Source: Betaproteobacteria bacterium
Lineage (GTDB): Bacteria > Verrucomicrobiota > Verrucomicrobiia > Methylacidiphilales > UBA1321
Direction: 5' to 3'
Length of the DNA stretch: 56,561 bases
Assembly (NCBI GenBank): GCA_903970275.1
Contig: CAJCIA010000034.1
Coordinates: 1-56,561, forward strand
Part shown: positions 1-8,571 of the stretch, piece by piece
Layout: the number at the start of each line of letters is the position of its first letter
Numbering within the stretch: the stretch's first letter is position 1
The notes under the pieces: model-generated
Told to the model about the DNA's origin: nothing
The model's database searches: none
What the model saw: only the letters and a program-made list of their open reading frames with translations
Program-made: the position numbers and the translations under genes

Positions 1-69
1 GGGGTTCTCCTGCCGGATCTTTTCGGACCAGGCGCGGTTATTGCGCAGGAGCGGGTCGAGCGGGTGCAT
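1..69 (-). CDS. Beta-carbonic anhydrase, N-terminal 23 residues only (partial)
   Basis: The reverse strand opens with ATG at 69-67 and reads 23 codons off the window edge, containing LLRNNRAWSEKIRQENP. This closely matches the N-terminus of bacterial beta-class carbonic anhydrases, where a short helix of the form L-NN--W---I---P precedes the zinc-binding domain. Those enzymes interconvert CO2 and bicarbonate in the cytoplasm. The zinc ligands lie outside the window, so the call rests on the N-terminal motif alone. The gene follows pheT on the same strand with a gap of about 60 bases. Confidence 0.6.
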   Translation of the reverse strand, partial: MHPLDPLLRNNRAWSEKIRQENP

Positions 70-130
70 TGCGCCGCAGTCTGCCGAACGCGGCGCCGCC
101 CCGCCAGTCCGGAGTTAGCGCCGTAGCATC

Positions 131-2440
131 TCAATTATCCCGGAAGGTGCAGCCGAGCTCGGCTACCAGCTTCTTACGGACAAGTTCATGGGCTTGGTTG
201 ACCTCGCGCTCCACCAGCGTGCGATCGGCCGCACGATAAGTCAGCGCATACGCCAGCGATTTTTGCTCGGCGGAAATCTTCTCGCCGCTTTTGTCGCGGA
301 AGAGATCGAACAGTTGCACGCTCTCGAGATTCGGCGCCTGGGCCGCACGGATCGTCTCCTCCACCTTCGCTTGTGGCGTGGCCGCAGGAACGACGACCGC
401 AAGGTCGCGACGAACCGGCGGAAACGCGGCGACGGGCCGGTAGCGCTCCGGCTGCGGCGAGCGTTCAAGCCACGTCGCGAGCGAGAATTCCGCGTAGTAA
501 ATCGGCGTCTTGATGCCATGCAGCTTGGCATCCGCTTCGGCAATGCGCGTCACTTCGACCGTCTCGGCGTGTGTGACGCCGAGCCGATCCTGTAGCAACT
601 GCACCGTGCCGGTGAGGTCGAAATAATCGACGGCGCGTTCGGCATGATCCCACGCCGCGCTCTCCGCGAGGCCCGCCACGAGCAAGCCGAGATGCAGCGG
701 CTCGGCCGTCCGCGCGCCCTCCTTTCGGTACACCGGCCCGACCTCGAACAGGCGCAACTGCGGCACGCCCTTGGCCAGGTTGCGCGACGCCACCTGCAGG
801 AGAGACGCGCGCAGCGCAGGCCGCAAATGGGTGTGAACCTCGCTCAGCGGATTGGCCAGCGCGATTGTTGCCGGGTCGGTGGCAAAGCGGCGTTCCACCA
901 GCGCATCGGTCACGCATTCGTCCCACCCACGGTCAGCAAGGAGGCGGCGCAGGCTCGCGACGCGGTGATGTGCGCGGTCCGCCGCCGATTCGGGTTGCGG
1001 CGCCGTGACCAGATGCGACGGAATTCCTGCCAGTCCGTGCAGCCGCGCGAGTTCCTCGATCAAGTCAACTTCGCGCCCGAGATCATCGCGATAGGTGGGC
1101 GGCTGCCACACGGTCTGCGTTTCATCGCCCGACACCTCGGTGCAACCGAGCTGCGTCAGCTGACGGCGAATGGCCTGGGCCGGAATGGTAATTCCAAGCA
1201 ACCGCTCCACGCGGCTGGTGCGCACGACAATGGGCCCGCGCGGAATGGGCGGCGCCCCGGCGATCGCCGGCTGCGAAACGATCACCGCACCACAAAGCTC
1301 CTGCAACAGCGCCAGCGCACGATTGCGCGCAAGAAGGAGCCCACCGGGATCCACGCGACGCTCGTACCGGTAGGACGAATCGGAAATCAGCCCCAGACGC
1401 CGACTGGTGCGGCGTACCGTCGCGGGCAGGAACCAGGCCGCCTCCAGCACGATCTCCGTCGTCCCATCGCCTACGCCGGTCGGTTTTCCCCCCATCACGC
1501 CCGCGAGCGCCACCGGCCCCTGCCCATCGGCAATGACAAGGTCTCCACTTGCAAGTTCATAGGTCTTGTCGTCCAGCGCTTCCAGCTTTTCACCCGCGCG
1601 TGCGCGCCGCACGGCGATCTCACGTCCCGCCAATTTCGCCGCATCGAAGGCATGCAGCGGCTGGCCCAGCTCGAAAAGCACAAAGTTTGTGATGTCGACC
1701 ACGTTGTTGATCGGCCGGTGACCCGTGCTTGCGATCGCCTCCTGCAACCACGCCGGACTCGGCCCGACCTTCACTTGGGCGAGATGCGTCGCGGTGTAAT
1801 AAGGACCAAGATCAGGATCCAACAGCGTCACGCTCCACGCGGATTCACCCGGCGGGAAATCGATGGATGGATGATCCGCCGATTTGAGATGGCCCGCGCC
1901 CGTCGCGGCGATCTCTCGAGCGAGCCCGCGGTACGAGAGCAGGTCCGGGCGATTCGACGTGATCTCCACCTCGAAGATGGTGTCGCCCGGTTGATATTCC
2001 GAAAAAAGACGGCCCACAGGCGCGTCAGCCGGCAGGATTAACAGACCTTCCGCGTCCTCCGCCAGCGCGAGTTCCTTCGCCGAGCAAAGCATTCCCTGCG
2101 AAAGCTCGCCCCGCAGCTTCGATTCCTTGATCGTCAATCCACCCGGCAGCTTGGCGCCCGGCAACGCCAGGGGCACCTTGTCGCCATCCTTGTAGTTTTT
2201 CGCGCCGCAAACGATCTGCCGCGTACCCTTACCATCGTCCACCTGGCACACGCGCAACCGATCCGCATTCGGATGCGGCGTGGAGGATAGAATTTGCGCC
2301 ACGACAACATGCGGACTATCCACGCCCGTCGACGAAACGCCCTCTACTTCCGTGCCCGAAAGCGTGAGCCGATCCAGCATCTCCGCCAGCGGCACAGTCA
2401 ATTCCAGGTAGCGGTTCAGCCAGCGGAGCGAAAATTTCAT
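131..2440 (-). CDS. pheT: Phenylalanyl-tRNA synthetase beta subunit
   Basis: Cytoplasmic subunit of the alpha2-beta2 enzyme that charges tRNA-Phe. The 769 residues show the family order: an N-terminal core, an EMAP-II-like tRNA-binding domain at about 40-150 (VVVAQILSSTPHPNADRLRVCQVD), the B3/B4 editing domain at about 210-380, B5 at about 400-475, the catalytic-like core, and a C-terminal ferredoxin-fold anticodon-binding domain from about 675 (PVAAFPPVRRDLAVVV). Length is close to that of E. coli PheT (795). The start MKFSLRWLNRYLEL is the standard family N-terminus. pheS, usually just upstream, is not here; a divergent tRNA-Cys gene lies upstream instead. Confidence 0.97.
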   Translation of the reverse strand: MKFSLRWLNRYLELTVPLAEMLDRLTLSGTEVEGVSSTGVDSPHVVVAQILSSTPHPNADRLRVCQVDDGKGTRQIVCGAKNYKDGDKVPLALPGAKLPGGLTIKESKLRGELSQGMLCSAKELALAEDAEGLLILPADAPVGRLFSEYQPGDTIFEVEITSNRPDLLSYRGLAREIAATGAGHLKSADHPSIDFPPGESAWSVTLLDPDLGPYYTATHLAQVKVGPSPAWLQEAIASTGHRPINNVVDITNFVLFELGQPLHAFDAAKLAGREIAVRRARAGEKLEALDDKTYELASGDLVIADGQGPVALAGVMGGKPTGVGDGTTEIVLEAAWFLPATVRRTSRRLGLISDSSYRYERRVDPGGLLLARNRALALLQELCGAVIVSQPAIAGAPPIPRGPIVVRTSRVERLLGITIPAQAIRRQLTQLGCTEVSGDETQTVWQPPTYRDDLGREVDLIEELARLHGLAGIPSHLVTAPQPESAADRAHHRVASLRRLLADRGWDECVTDALVERRFATDPATIALANPLSEVHTHLRPALRASLLQVASRNLAKGVPQLRLFEVGPVYRKEGARTAEPLHLGLLVAGLAESAAWDHAERAVDYFDLTGTVQLLQDRLGVTHAETVEVTRIAEADAKLHGIKTPIYYAEFSLATWLERSPQPERYRPVAAFPPVRRDLAVVVPAATPQAKVEETIRAAQAPNLESVQLFDLFRDKSGEKISAEQKSLAYALTYRAADRTLVEREVNQAHELVRKKLVAELGCTFRDN

Positions 2441-2533
2441 GGCACCCGAAGATTAAGCAGCGCCACGCCGCGGCGTCAGGAACTTTTTCTTGGCGGGGGT
2501 CCAAGGCGGCGGTAGCGTACACGTTCCTTTCAC

Positions 2534-2605
2534 GGCGGGGTAGCCAAGTGGTAAGGCACGGCTCTGCAAAAGCTGTATGCGTCGGTTCGATTCCGACCCT
2601 CGCCT
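2534..2605 (+). tRNA. tRNA-Cys (anticodon GCA)
   Basis: A 72-base cloverleaf can be folded by hand. The acceptor stem is GGCGGGG/CCTCGCC with one G-T pair. The D arm is GCC/GGC, the anticodon stem is CGGCT/AGCTG around loop CTGCAAA (anticodon GCA), and the T arm is GTCGG/CCGAC with loop TTCGATT. The discriminator is T and CCA is not encoded. It sits alone between pheT (divergent) and an AT-richer patch. Confidence 0.95.
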
Positions 2606-2673
2606 TGTTTTCGTCATGCCGCCTGTCCTGCTTGGCTTTCGGCACCTTAGAGGTTGTAGTTAATTTGTCCGGT

Positions 2674-3189
2674 TTACTTCTTTGTAACCTGCAAATCCAG
2701 TGGATTGTCTGAAGACCCCACAATAATGGTGAATCGCCTTTCAACAAATGTATCCGTCCTTAATACCTTACCCCTGAAGACGCAGCGCGCTTTATCTCCA
2801 GAAATGGATTCAACCGCCAAGTCCATGCGATCCCATGGCTGAACAGGAAGTATTTTCCTTTGTTCTAAAGTCGTCTCAATGAGATGAAGGATATCCTGCA
2901 GAATGGCAACTTCTCCCCCTTTTGAGACGACTAAATCCACTCCGTTGTAGTCGCTGGTTTCATGGTAATTAATAGCCGCAATGGTGCGCTCTTTGTTAAT
3001 AACATGGCCCAGGTATAACGAGCGTACCGGCAACGCTATTTCACTTCCTGCTTTATTAAAAATGAAAGGAATGTCTCGACTTCCGTATCCGTCCGGAGGG
3101 TTTATCCATTCATTCTTGATTTCAAATGCCGGCGCCAAGATGCCGATAAACAAGCCGCATAAGATGCTTAGAACAACTGCTCTTTTCAT
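2674..3189 (-). CDS. Small secreted protein of unknown function
   Basis: I do not recognise this 171-residue protein. It begins with a clear signal sequence (MKRAVVLSILCGLFIGILAPAF) and is otherwise soluble, so it is probably periplasmic or exported. The rest is mixed alpha/beta with no Cys cluster or catalytic motif that I can name. It starts two bases after the end of the upstream double-psi beta-barrel reading frame, so the two may have been co-transcribed. Base composition is unusual: two 60-base lines I counted inside it are 43 per cent G+C, well below most of the window. This suggests recent acquisition. Confidence 0.6.
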   Translation of the reverse strand: MKRAVVLSILCGLFIGILAPAFEIKNEWINPPDGYGSRDIPFIFNKAGSEIALPVRSLYLGHVINKERTIAAINYHETSDYNGVDLVVSKGGEVAILQDILHLIETTLEQRKILPVQPWDRMDLAVESISGDKARCVFRGKVLRTDTFVERRFTIIVGSSDNPLDLQVTKK

Positions 3190-3191
3190 AT

Positions 3192-3578
3192 TTAAGGTCG
3201 TCGTGTAGGTGCCGACGCGTGAGGGAGAGGGATAACCTCGATGACCACCGGAGCCTGTCTGGTATTTTCCGCTCGATGGATGCCAATCGCGTTCATAGTG
3301 GCGGGAGTGAGATCAATCCCGGCGGGGTTTGCAGGGACGTGCCCGTTTTGGGCCGGAACTCCATTAGCATTCTGAGCTTCGGCGGCAGGACGTTGGCTAG
3401 GATGATTCCAGAAAGGGTCGTTCACATTATGTGGACCGATATCTCGCACAGGAGCTATAACACTTTGTCCTGTCGCGGGATTTGTGACGCGCACAGTTGT
3501 TCCCGGCGGTACTCGCGCGGGAAGTGCGACTCCAAGGGCATCAGGGTTCACTTGTGTCCCATCGTAGGCGCTTGGCAA
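3192..3578 (-). pseudogene. Double-psi beta-barrel (RlpA-like) C-terminal segment, probably a gene remnant
   Basis: This frame encodes about 128 residues beginning at a TTG, with a TAA two codons upstream. It contains VNPDALGVALPARVPPGTTV, RVTNPATGQSVIAPVRDIGP and GIDLTPATMNAIGI. These are typical of RlpA-like double-psi beta-barrel domains found in cell-wall proteins: an Asp-Ile-Gly-Pro core, then a Leu-Thr-Pro helix. There is no signal peptide or credible start. The sequence upstream reads as plausible protein in a different frame, so a one-base shift probably separates the two. I read this as the surviving 3' end of a broken gene, though translation from the TTG cannot be excluded. Confidence 0.5.
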
Positions 3579-4188
3579 AATTTAAGGAACGCTTCATAGC
3601 ATAGATTTCGGCTATGTCGTGGGTTTCTCCTAAGCTGTAGCACCAAGCGCGTTTGTCATTTGGCCCAACTTCATTGCGGAAGGGCTTGCCATATTCGCGG
3701 CAGCTTTCGGACGCCGCCTTGCGATGGAGTTGAGCTTCTTGCTGAAAATGATTTTCGGTGCCTCCCGCCATTGTAGCAAAATTCGCCATCGGAATCGCGC
3801 GGATGAAGGGCAGGTTCGCGAATACATAAGCTGGGTACCTAGGTGAGGACGATATCCGAATGCCGCCTTTTGCGGTACCACCCTAGTTTTGTGAACCTGC
3901 TCTGTTTGAGAAATCGTAGACGTCAATCGTATTCTGTTCCGGAGCGCGGTCACCATAAATTCCGAAGAATTGTCCGTTAACATAAACAGGTTTGTTTCGC
4001 ATCAATCCATTCGTCCGAGCCGCGTTATCGCTGATCGCTAGGGAATAACGCCTGCGGAGCACGAGGCGATTCTGGCCTCCAGCAAGTTAGCTCTTCGATT
4101 GGCTAAAGCGGGCCACTGGCCACCTTCTAACTGGATTGACGGGTGTGGAGCGCTTGCAGGCTCCCCGGCTCTGGTGTAAGACGCTCGC
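3579..4188 (-). pseudogene. Decayed coding region upstream of the double-psi beta-barrel segment
   Basis: No intact gene covers this stretch. On the minus strand one frame reads protein-like sequence from about 4085 (including NGQFFGIYGDRAPEQN and IDVYDFSNRAGSQN), is stopped by a TAG near 3885, and continues in the same frame (YPAYVFANLPFIRAIPMANF, then AEIYAMKRSLNFAKR) to a frame change at about 3578. One nonsense codon plus one frameshift suggest a decayed gene joined to the double-psi beta-barrel segment. I cannot name the parent family. From about 4090 to 4188 I see nothing except the leader of the next gene on the plus strand. Confidence 0.35.
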
Positions 4189-4566
4189 ATGCGACGGCTG
4201 ACTCACCTCGTGGTGCTTGTCGCATTCATTTTTTCGTGCGGTGGCCAATGGGCTGTCTTCCAAGCCCTGGCCTGGGGCAACATGATTCACGAGTATTCGC
4301 AGATGGTGCCGCTTACCCAGGCGGTCAAAATGACCTTCAGCGGCGAGTATCCCTGTAAAATTTGCAAGGCGCTGGCCGATCAAAAGACCTCCGACCAACA
4401 GAAGGCACTTTCACAGGAGAAATTCGACAAGAAATTTGTGCCCCTGCCCCAGGAGCGCGTGTTTGTCCTGGCCTCGGCACCCGTTCGCTATTCCAGCCGT
4501 CTGCCCCAGCTGCATTTTCGCAGCGAGCCTCCCGACAACCCTCCTCCTCGAAGCGCTCTCCTCTAG
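4189..4566 (+). CDS. Small membrane-anchored or exported protein with CxxC motif, TonB-locus companion
   Basis: A 125-residue protein with an N-terminal hydrophobic segment (about 6-29), then GNMIHEYSQMVPLTQAVKMT and a CKIC motif at C56/C59. From memory, short proteins with this layout (hydrophobic start, Ser-Gln-rich region, GE-PC--CKA motif) are common next to TonB-dependent receptors in planctomycetes and verrucomicrobia, often beside metal genes. The exact role is unknown. The C-terminus is Pro/Arg-rich and poorly structured. It precedes the receptor by about 110 bases on the same strand. Metal handling is inferred from the Cys pair and from the context. Confidence 0.65.
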   Translation: MRRLTHLVVLVAFIFSCGGQWAVFQALAWGNMIHEYSQMVPLTQAVKMTFSGEYPCKICKALADQKTSDQQKALSQEKFDKKFVPLPQERVFVLASAPVRYSSRLPQLHFRSEPPDNPPPRSALL

Positions 4567-4675
4567 CGCAGCCAGGCGATTCCTTTTGGAAACGCCTTCA
4601 CTCGACTAATTCGACGACTCGCCTGAGGCGATCTCGTCGCGAGACAAGCTCCGTCAGGGAGCTGAGGAGATCTGG

Positions 4676-7096
4676 ATGAAATTTAGAAGTTTGATACCCG
4701 GCTTTGCGGCGGTCGTACTGCTTGCGAGCAACCTGGCACTTAAGGCGCAGGAATTGAAACCAACTGAAACGCACGAAGCCCCCTCCGACGGCTCGTCCAC
4801 ATCGGATACGGCGGTCGGTGTAACCAGGACGAAATCGGGCAACAACATCACCACGCTGGCTCCCGTGGTGGTGACAGCGCAGGCACCGGACAACGGCTTT
4901 TCCTCGGTCGAGCAATCCACCCCGCCGCTCAAGACGAAGTACCAACTGCCCGTGACGACCCATAGCACGGACGCCGAACACATCCACGAGACGGTGAACA
5001 TCGTGGACACCGAGGATGCGGTGAAATACTTCCCCAGCCTCTTTCTGCGCAAACGCAATAACGGCGATCCGCAGGCGGTGTTGCAAACGCGCACGTGGGG
5101 CCTTAACTCCAGCGCACGCAGCCTGGTTTATGCCGATGACATCCTGCTCTCGGCCTTGATCGGGAATAACAACACCACCGCCGCTCCGCGCTGGGGCTTG
5201 GTCTCGCCCGAGGAGATCGATCGCATCGACTTCCTCTACGGCCCCTTCTCCGCCGGGTACCCCGGAAACTCCGAGGGTGGCGTGCTGTTGATCACGACGA
5301 AGATGCCAAGCAAGCTGGTGGTGGACGGCTCGCAAACGGAATCCTTCCAGACTTTCAGCCTCTATAAGACGAGGGACACCTTCCGCACGGACGAATCCAA
5401 CATCGAAATAGGTAACAAGATTGGGAGTGTGTCCTGGCTGGTGACGGGCAGCTACGAGAACACCTACTCGCAGCCGCTCTATATCATTACCAATGGTTCC
5501 GTACCGGCCGGCACCACCGGAACCATCCCAGCGGCGAACAAAACGGGAGCCACCGCGGATGTCGTGGGCGCCGGCGGAATCCAGCGCAGCCAGTACACGA
5601 ACATCAATGGCAAGGTCGCCTGGGACATCACGCCCACGTTGAAGGCGACTTTCACCACCGGCTTTTTCCTCAACGACACAAACGCCAGCGTGCAAAGCTA
5701 CCTCCAAAGCACCGCGACCAGTCAGCCAACCTTTGCCGGGGTAAGCGGATTCGCGAGTGACGAGTTCAACTTCTATGAGGAGCATCTCGCCAGTTCGTTC
5801 TCTTTGCGGACGGACACCCAGGACAACTTCGATTGGGATTTCTCCTTCTCGAATTACTACTACCTGGATGACGTCCAGAAGAACCCACTGACCGCCTCGG
5901 CCACCAATACCGGCTTCAGCCCTAACGGGACTATCACCAGCCTGACCGGGACCAACTGGCAGAATGGCGACTTGAAGGGCATCTATCGCCCAACGGGCGT
6001 TGGCGGCGAACATGAAATCTCCTTCGGCATCCATGCCGACCGCTACTTTCTGGATAACCCGACCTACGCCACACCCGACTGGACGAGCGGCGCCGATCAG
6101 AGCGGGACCGAATACAGCGATGGCGAGGGTATGACGGTGACGCAGGGTATTTGGATCCAGGATGCCTGGCGCTATGCCCGCGACTGGAAGCTAACGGTAG
6201 GTGGCCGCCTGGAAAATTGGGCCGCGGAAGATGGCTTCAACCTGGCTTCCATCCGGAGTGGGACGGGTGCGATCACCTCGTCCAGCGCTACCCACCAACC
6301 CGGCGTGGATGCGGTACGGTTCTCGCCCAAGGCTGCCTTCGACTGGACACCGTCCAAGGAATGGGAATACACCGCGTCGTTTGGCGAGGCCTACCGCTTC
6401 CCCACGGTCAGCGAGCTTTACCAGACGGTGACGAGCGGTCCGACCATCGTCGTGCCCAACCCGGATCTCGTGCCCGAGGATGACTTCAGCGCCGAAGTAG
6501 CCGCCGAGCGCCATTTCGATGACGGGACTATCAGCCTCTCGCTCTTTAACGATTACGTGAAGAACGCGCTGATCTCGCAGACGAACTTTGTCGGCGGCTC
6601 CACGCCGCTGACCTTCATCACGAACGTGAACCAGATTCGCAATACCGGCGTGGAGCTCGACGCGCAAAAGGACAACGTCCTGGTGCATGGACTCGATTTC
6701 TTCGGCAACGCGACCTACGTCAACTCGGAGATCCTCAGCGATCCGTCCTTTCAGAGCACGACCGGGGTGGCCGACGCGGCGGGCAAGCGGGTGCCCTATG
6801 TTCCCGTCTGGCGCACGACCTTCGGCGTAACGGAGCATCCCATCGATGCCCTCGCCCTCACGGCGGCCCTGCACTACAGCGGCAAGCAATACTCGACGCT
6901 GGACAACTCCGACACGACCAACGGCGTTTTCGGGGCCTTCGACAGCTTCCTCACTGTCGATCTTCACGCCCAGTACAAGATCAAGGACCAGTTCTTTGTC
7001 GATGTCGGCATCGACAACGTAAATAACGAAAAATACTTCCTCTACCATCCGTTCCCCCAGCGCACCTACGTCGCGTCGCTACGCATGCAGTTCTAA
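4676..7096 (+). CDS. TonB-dependent outer-membrane receptor
   Basis: An 806-residue outer-membrane beta-barrel that takes up a ligand using energy from TonB. It has a signal sequence (about 1-23), a TonB-box-like stretch (LAPVVVTAQAP, about 61-71), a plug domain to about 220 (DAVKYFPSLFLRKRNNGD, IDRIDFLYGPFSAGYPG, GGVLLITTK), a 22-strand-type barrel, and a C-terminus ending in Phe (YVASLRMQF). GAGGAGA sits five bases before the ATG, one of the few good ribosome sites here. A His-rich periplasmic protein and ExbB-ExbD-TonB follow immediately, so this receptor seems to have its own energy system. The ligand is not evident; a metal or metal complex is my guess from the neighbours. Confidence 0.93.
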   Translation: MKFRSLIPGFAAVVLLASNLALKAQELKPTETHEAPSDGSSTSDTAVGVTRTKSGNNITTLAPVVVTAQAPDNGFSSVEQSTPPLKTKYQLPVTTHSTDAEHIHETVNIVDTEDAVKYFPSLFLRKRNNGDPQAVLQTRTWGLNSSARSLVYADDILLSALIGNNNTTAAPRWGLVSPEEIDRIDFLYGPFSAGYPGNSEGGVLLITTKMPSKLVVDGSQTESFQTFSLYKTRDTFRTDESNIEIGNKIGSVSWLVTGSYENTYSQPLYIITNGSVPAGTTGTIPAANKTGATADVVGAGGIQRSQYTNINGKVAWDITPTLKATFTTGFFLNDTNASVQSYLQSTATSQPTFAGVSGFASDEFNFYEEHLASSFSLRTDTQDNFDWDFSFSNYYYLDDVQKNPLTASATNTGFSPNGTITSLTGTNWQNGDLKGIYRPTGVGGEHEISFGIHADRYFLDNPTYATPDWTSGADQSGTEYSDGEGMTVTQGIWIQDAWRYARDWKLTVGGRLENWAAEDGFNLASIRSGTGAITSSSATHQPGVDAVRFSPKAAFDWTPSKEWEYTASFGEAYRFPTVSELYQTVTSGPTIVVPNPDLVPEDDFSAEVAAERHFDDGTISLSLFNDYVKNALISQTNFVGGSTPLTFITNVNQIRNTGVELDAQKDNVLVHGLDFFGNATYVNSEILSDPSFQSTTGVADAAGKRVPYVPVWRTTFGVTEHPIDALALTAALHYSGKQYSTLDNSDTTNGVFGAFDSFLTVDLHAQYKIKDQFFVDVGIDNVNNEKYFLYHPFPQRTYVASLRMQF

Positions 7097-7109
7097 TCCA
7101 AATCCACCC

Positions 7110-7526
7110 ATGAAAAACAAGACTTCCCTCACCTTCGCTCTCTTCGTCTGCTCCGTCGCCGCCGGCGGCCTTCGCGCGGACGATATGTCGACCCTGCACA
7201 TGGCCGCCGCCGCGCCGGCGTCGTGGACGACGCTGGAAAAGCAGGCCGGCGATCTCGGCGCCGCCATCCAGGCGCGCAACATCCACCCAATTCACAAGAT
7301 CGACCATGCTGTGGCGGACGAAACGGCTGCGCTGCAAAAGAACGAACCGGCGCTGGCGGCCGATCAAAAGCAAAAGCTGGACGGGCTGCTCACCGATCTG
7401 AGCCGGCAGGCCCACCGCGTCCATCTGGATGGACACGCCGCCAAGTGGGACGACGCGATCGCGGCGCAAGAGCAGTTTGCCGCCGACCTCAAGGAAGCCG
7501 AGGCGATTGACCCGGCGCAGAAGTAA
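7110..7526 (+). CDS. Periplasmic His-containing helical protein, putative metal-related
   Basis: A 138-residue exported protein: signal peptide MKNKTSLTFALFVCSVAAGGLRA, then an all-helical mature part with spaced His residues (IHPIHKIDHAVADE, QAHRVHLDGHAAKW). The pattern (helix starting W--L-----L, His pairs, then D-----L) resembles small periplasmic proteins often found beside copper or heavy-metal efflux genes. That likeness is from memory and not proven. It begins 13 bases after the receptor stop and is followed 18 bases later by exbB. It could act as a ligand carrier or sensor for this TonB locus. No cofactor motif is definite. Confidence 0.6.
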   Translation: MKNKTSLTFALFVCSVAAGGLRADDMSTLHMAAAAPASWTTLEKQAGDLGAAIQARNIHPIHKIDHAVADETAALQKNEPALAADQKQKLDGLLTDLSRQAHRVHLDGHAAKWDDAIAAQEQFAADLKEAEAIDPAQK

Positions 7527-7544
7527 TCGCTTACCGAAACACCC

Positions 7545-8153
7545 ATGATCAATTTCTTTATTCGCGGCGGCCCCGTCATGTGGCCCCTGCTTGCCACGTC
7601 AGTGGTCACAATGGCCGTCGTCATCGAGCGCGTCCTCTTCCTGCTTTCGGAACGATCCCGCAGGGATGCCGCCTCGATCGAAAACGTCTTCCGCCTGGCC
7701 GAGCAAGGCCGCCTGGATGAGGCGGGTCAGGCCGCGGAACTCAGCCCCGATTACGTCGCGCGCGTTCTCGCATTTGGACTGCAGCATCGCGAGAGCTCGT
7801 TCTCCAACGCGTTGTTGCGGGCGGCCAGTCGCGAGCTCAAGCGCTTCAACCGCGGCCTTTCCACGCTCGACACCGCCATCACGCTGGCACCGTTGCTCGG
7901 TCTGCTTGGCACGGTCACCGGCATGATCCACGCCTTCGGCCTGCTGGGAGACAAGGATCTGAGCGCGCCGGCGGCCATCACCGGCGGCATCGCGCAGGCT
8001 CTGATTGCGACCGCCTTCGGCCTGGGCATTGCGATCGTGGCGCTCATTCCGTTCAACTATCTCAACAGCCGGCAGGAAGAGGCGCGGCTGGAAATTGAGG
8101 ATGCCGCCTCCCAACTGGAACTGCTTCTGGCCAGCGGGCCGCGCGAGGAATGA
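7545..8153 (+). CDS. exbB: ExbB/TolQ/MotA-family proton channel subunit
   Basis: A 202-residue inner-membrane protein that with ExbD converts proton motive force into work on TonB. Three membrane segments are visible: about 12-32, about 105-130 and about 150-172. The conserved core LAPLLGLLGTVTGMIHAF and the region ITGGIAQALIATAFGLGIAI match the family signature. It lacks the long N-terminal leader of E. coli ExbB. The gene lies between the His-rich periplasmic protein and exbD with four bases separating it from exbD, so it is part of the receptor operon and not a Tol system. Confidence 0.93.
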   Translation: MINFFIRGGPVMWPLLATSVVTMAVVIERVLFLLSERSRRDAASIENVFRLAEQGRLDEAGQAAELSPDYVARVLAFGLQHRESSFSNALLRAASRELKRFNRGLSTLDTAITLAPLLGLLGTVTGMIHAFGLLGDKDLSAPAAITGGIAQALIATAFGLGIAIVALIPFNYLNSRQEEARLEIEDAASQLELLLASGPREE

Positions 8154-8157
8154 CACC

Positions 8158-8571
8158 ATGCACGTCCCACCCCTGCGCTCCCGCCGCCGCGCCCGCATCG
8201 AGATCATCCCGCTGATCGACATCATCTTTTTCCTGCTGGCGACCTTCATGATGGTGTCGCTTTCGATGTTGCAGAATCATGCTCTGGAGGTGCACCTCCC
8301 AGTGGCCGCCAGCGGTGCGCCCGCGGATCGGGACGATGCGGTTTCGTTGACCGTGACCCAGCATGGCAACTACGCCTGGAACAAGGACAGCGTCACGCTT
8401 CCGGTGCTGATCGACCGCCTGCATCAACTCAAGGCAAGCGATCCCGATCCGAAGGTTTTCATCCATGGCGATGCCGACGCCCACTTCAAGACCGTGGTCG
8501 CCCTCCTGGATGAAGCGCGCAAGGCCGGCATCCGCAAGGTGGCGATTGAGACCCTGCCGAAGGAACAGTGA
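8158..8571 (+). CDS. exbD: ExbD/TolR-family biopolymer transport protein
   Basis: A 137-residue protein with a short cytoplasmic Arg-rich N-terminus, one membrane helix (about 17-38) and a periplasmic domain. The essential membrane Asp is D21 in IPLIDIIFFLLATFMM, equivalent to D25 of E. coli ExbD. The ATG at 8158, four bases after the exbB stop, gives the normal N-terminus; the reading frame is open further upstream but only antisense-like sequence is found there. The stop overlaps the GTG of the next gene. It works with ExbB to energise TonB. Confidence 0.93.
   Translation: MHVPPLRSRRRARIEIIPLIDIIFFLLATFMMVSLSMLQNHALEVHLPVAASGAPADRDDAVSLTVTQHGNYAWNKDSVTLPVLIDRLHQLKASDPDPKVFIHGDADAHFKTVVALLDEARKAGIRKVAIETLPKEQ

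Noticed and set aside
644-2041. A 465-residue open frame on the plus strand
   Set aside because: It is antisense to pheT; its sequence is Arg/His-rich and low in hydrophobic pattern.
3192-4100. A prophage or Rhs remnant
   Set aside because: No integrase, phage structural gene or YD repeats can be recognised; only the double-psi beta-barrel segment is identifiable.
4598-6034. A 478-residue open frame on the minus strand
   Set aside because: It is antisense to the TonB receptor, which has a signal peptide, plug and barrel.
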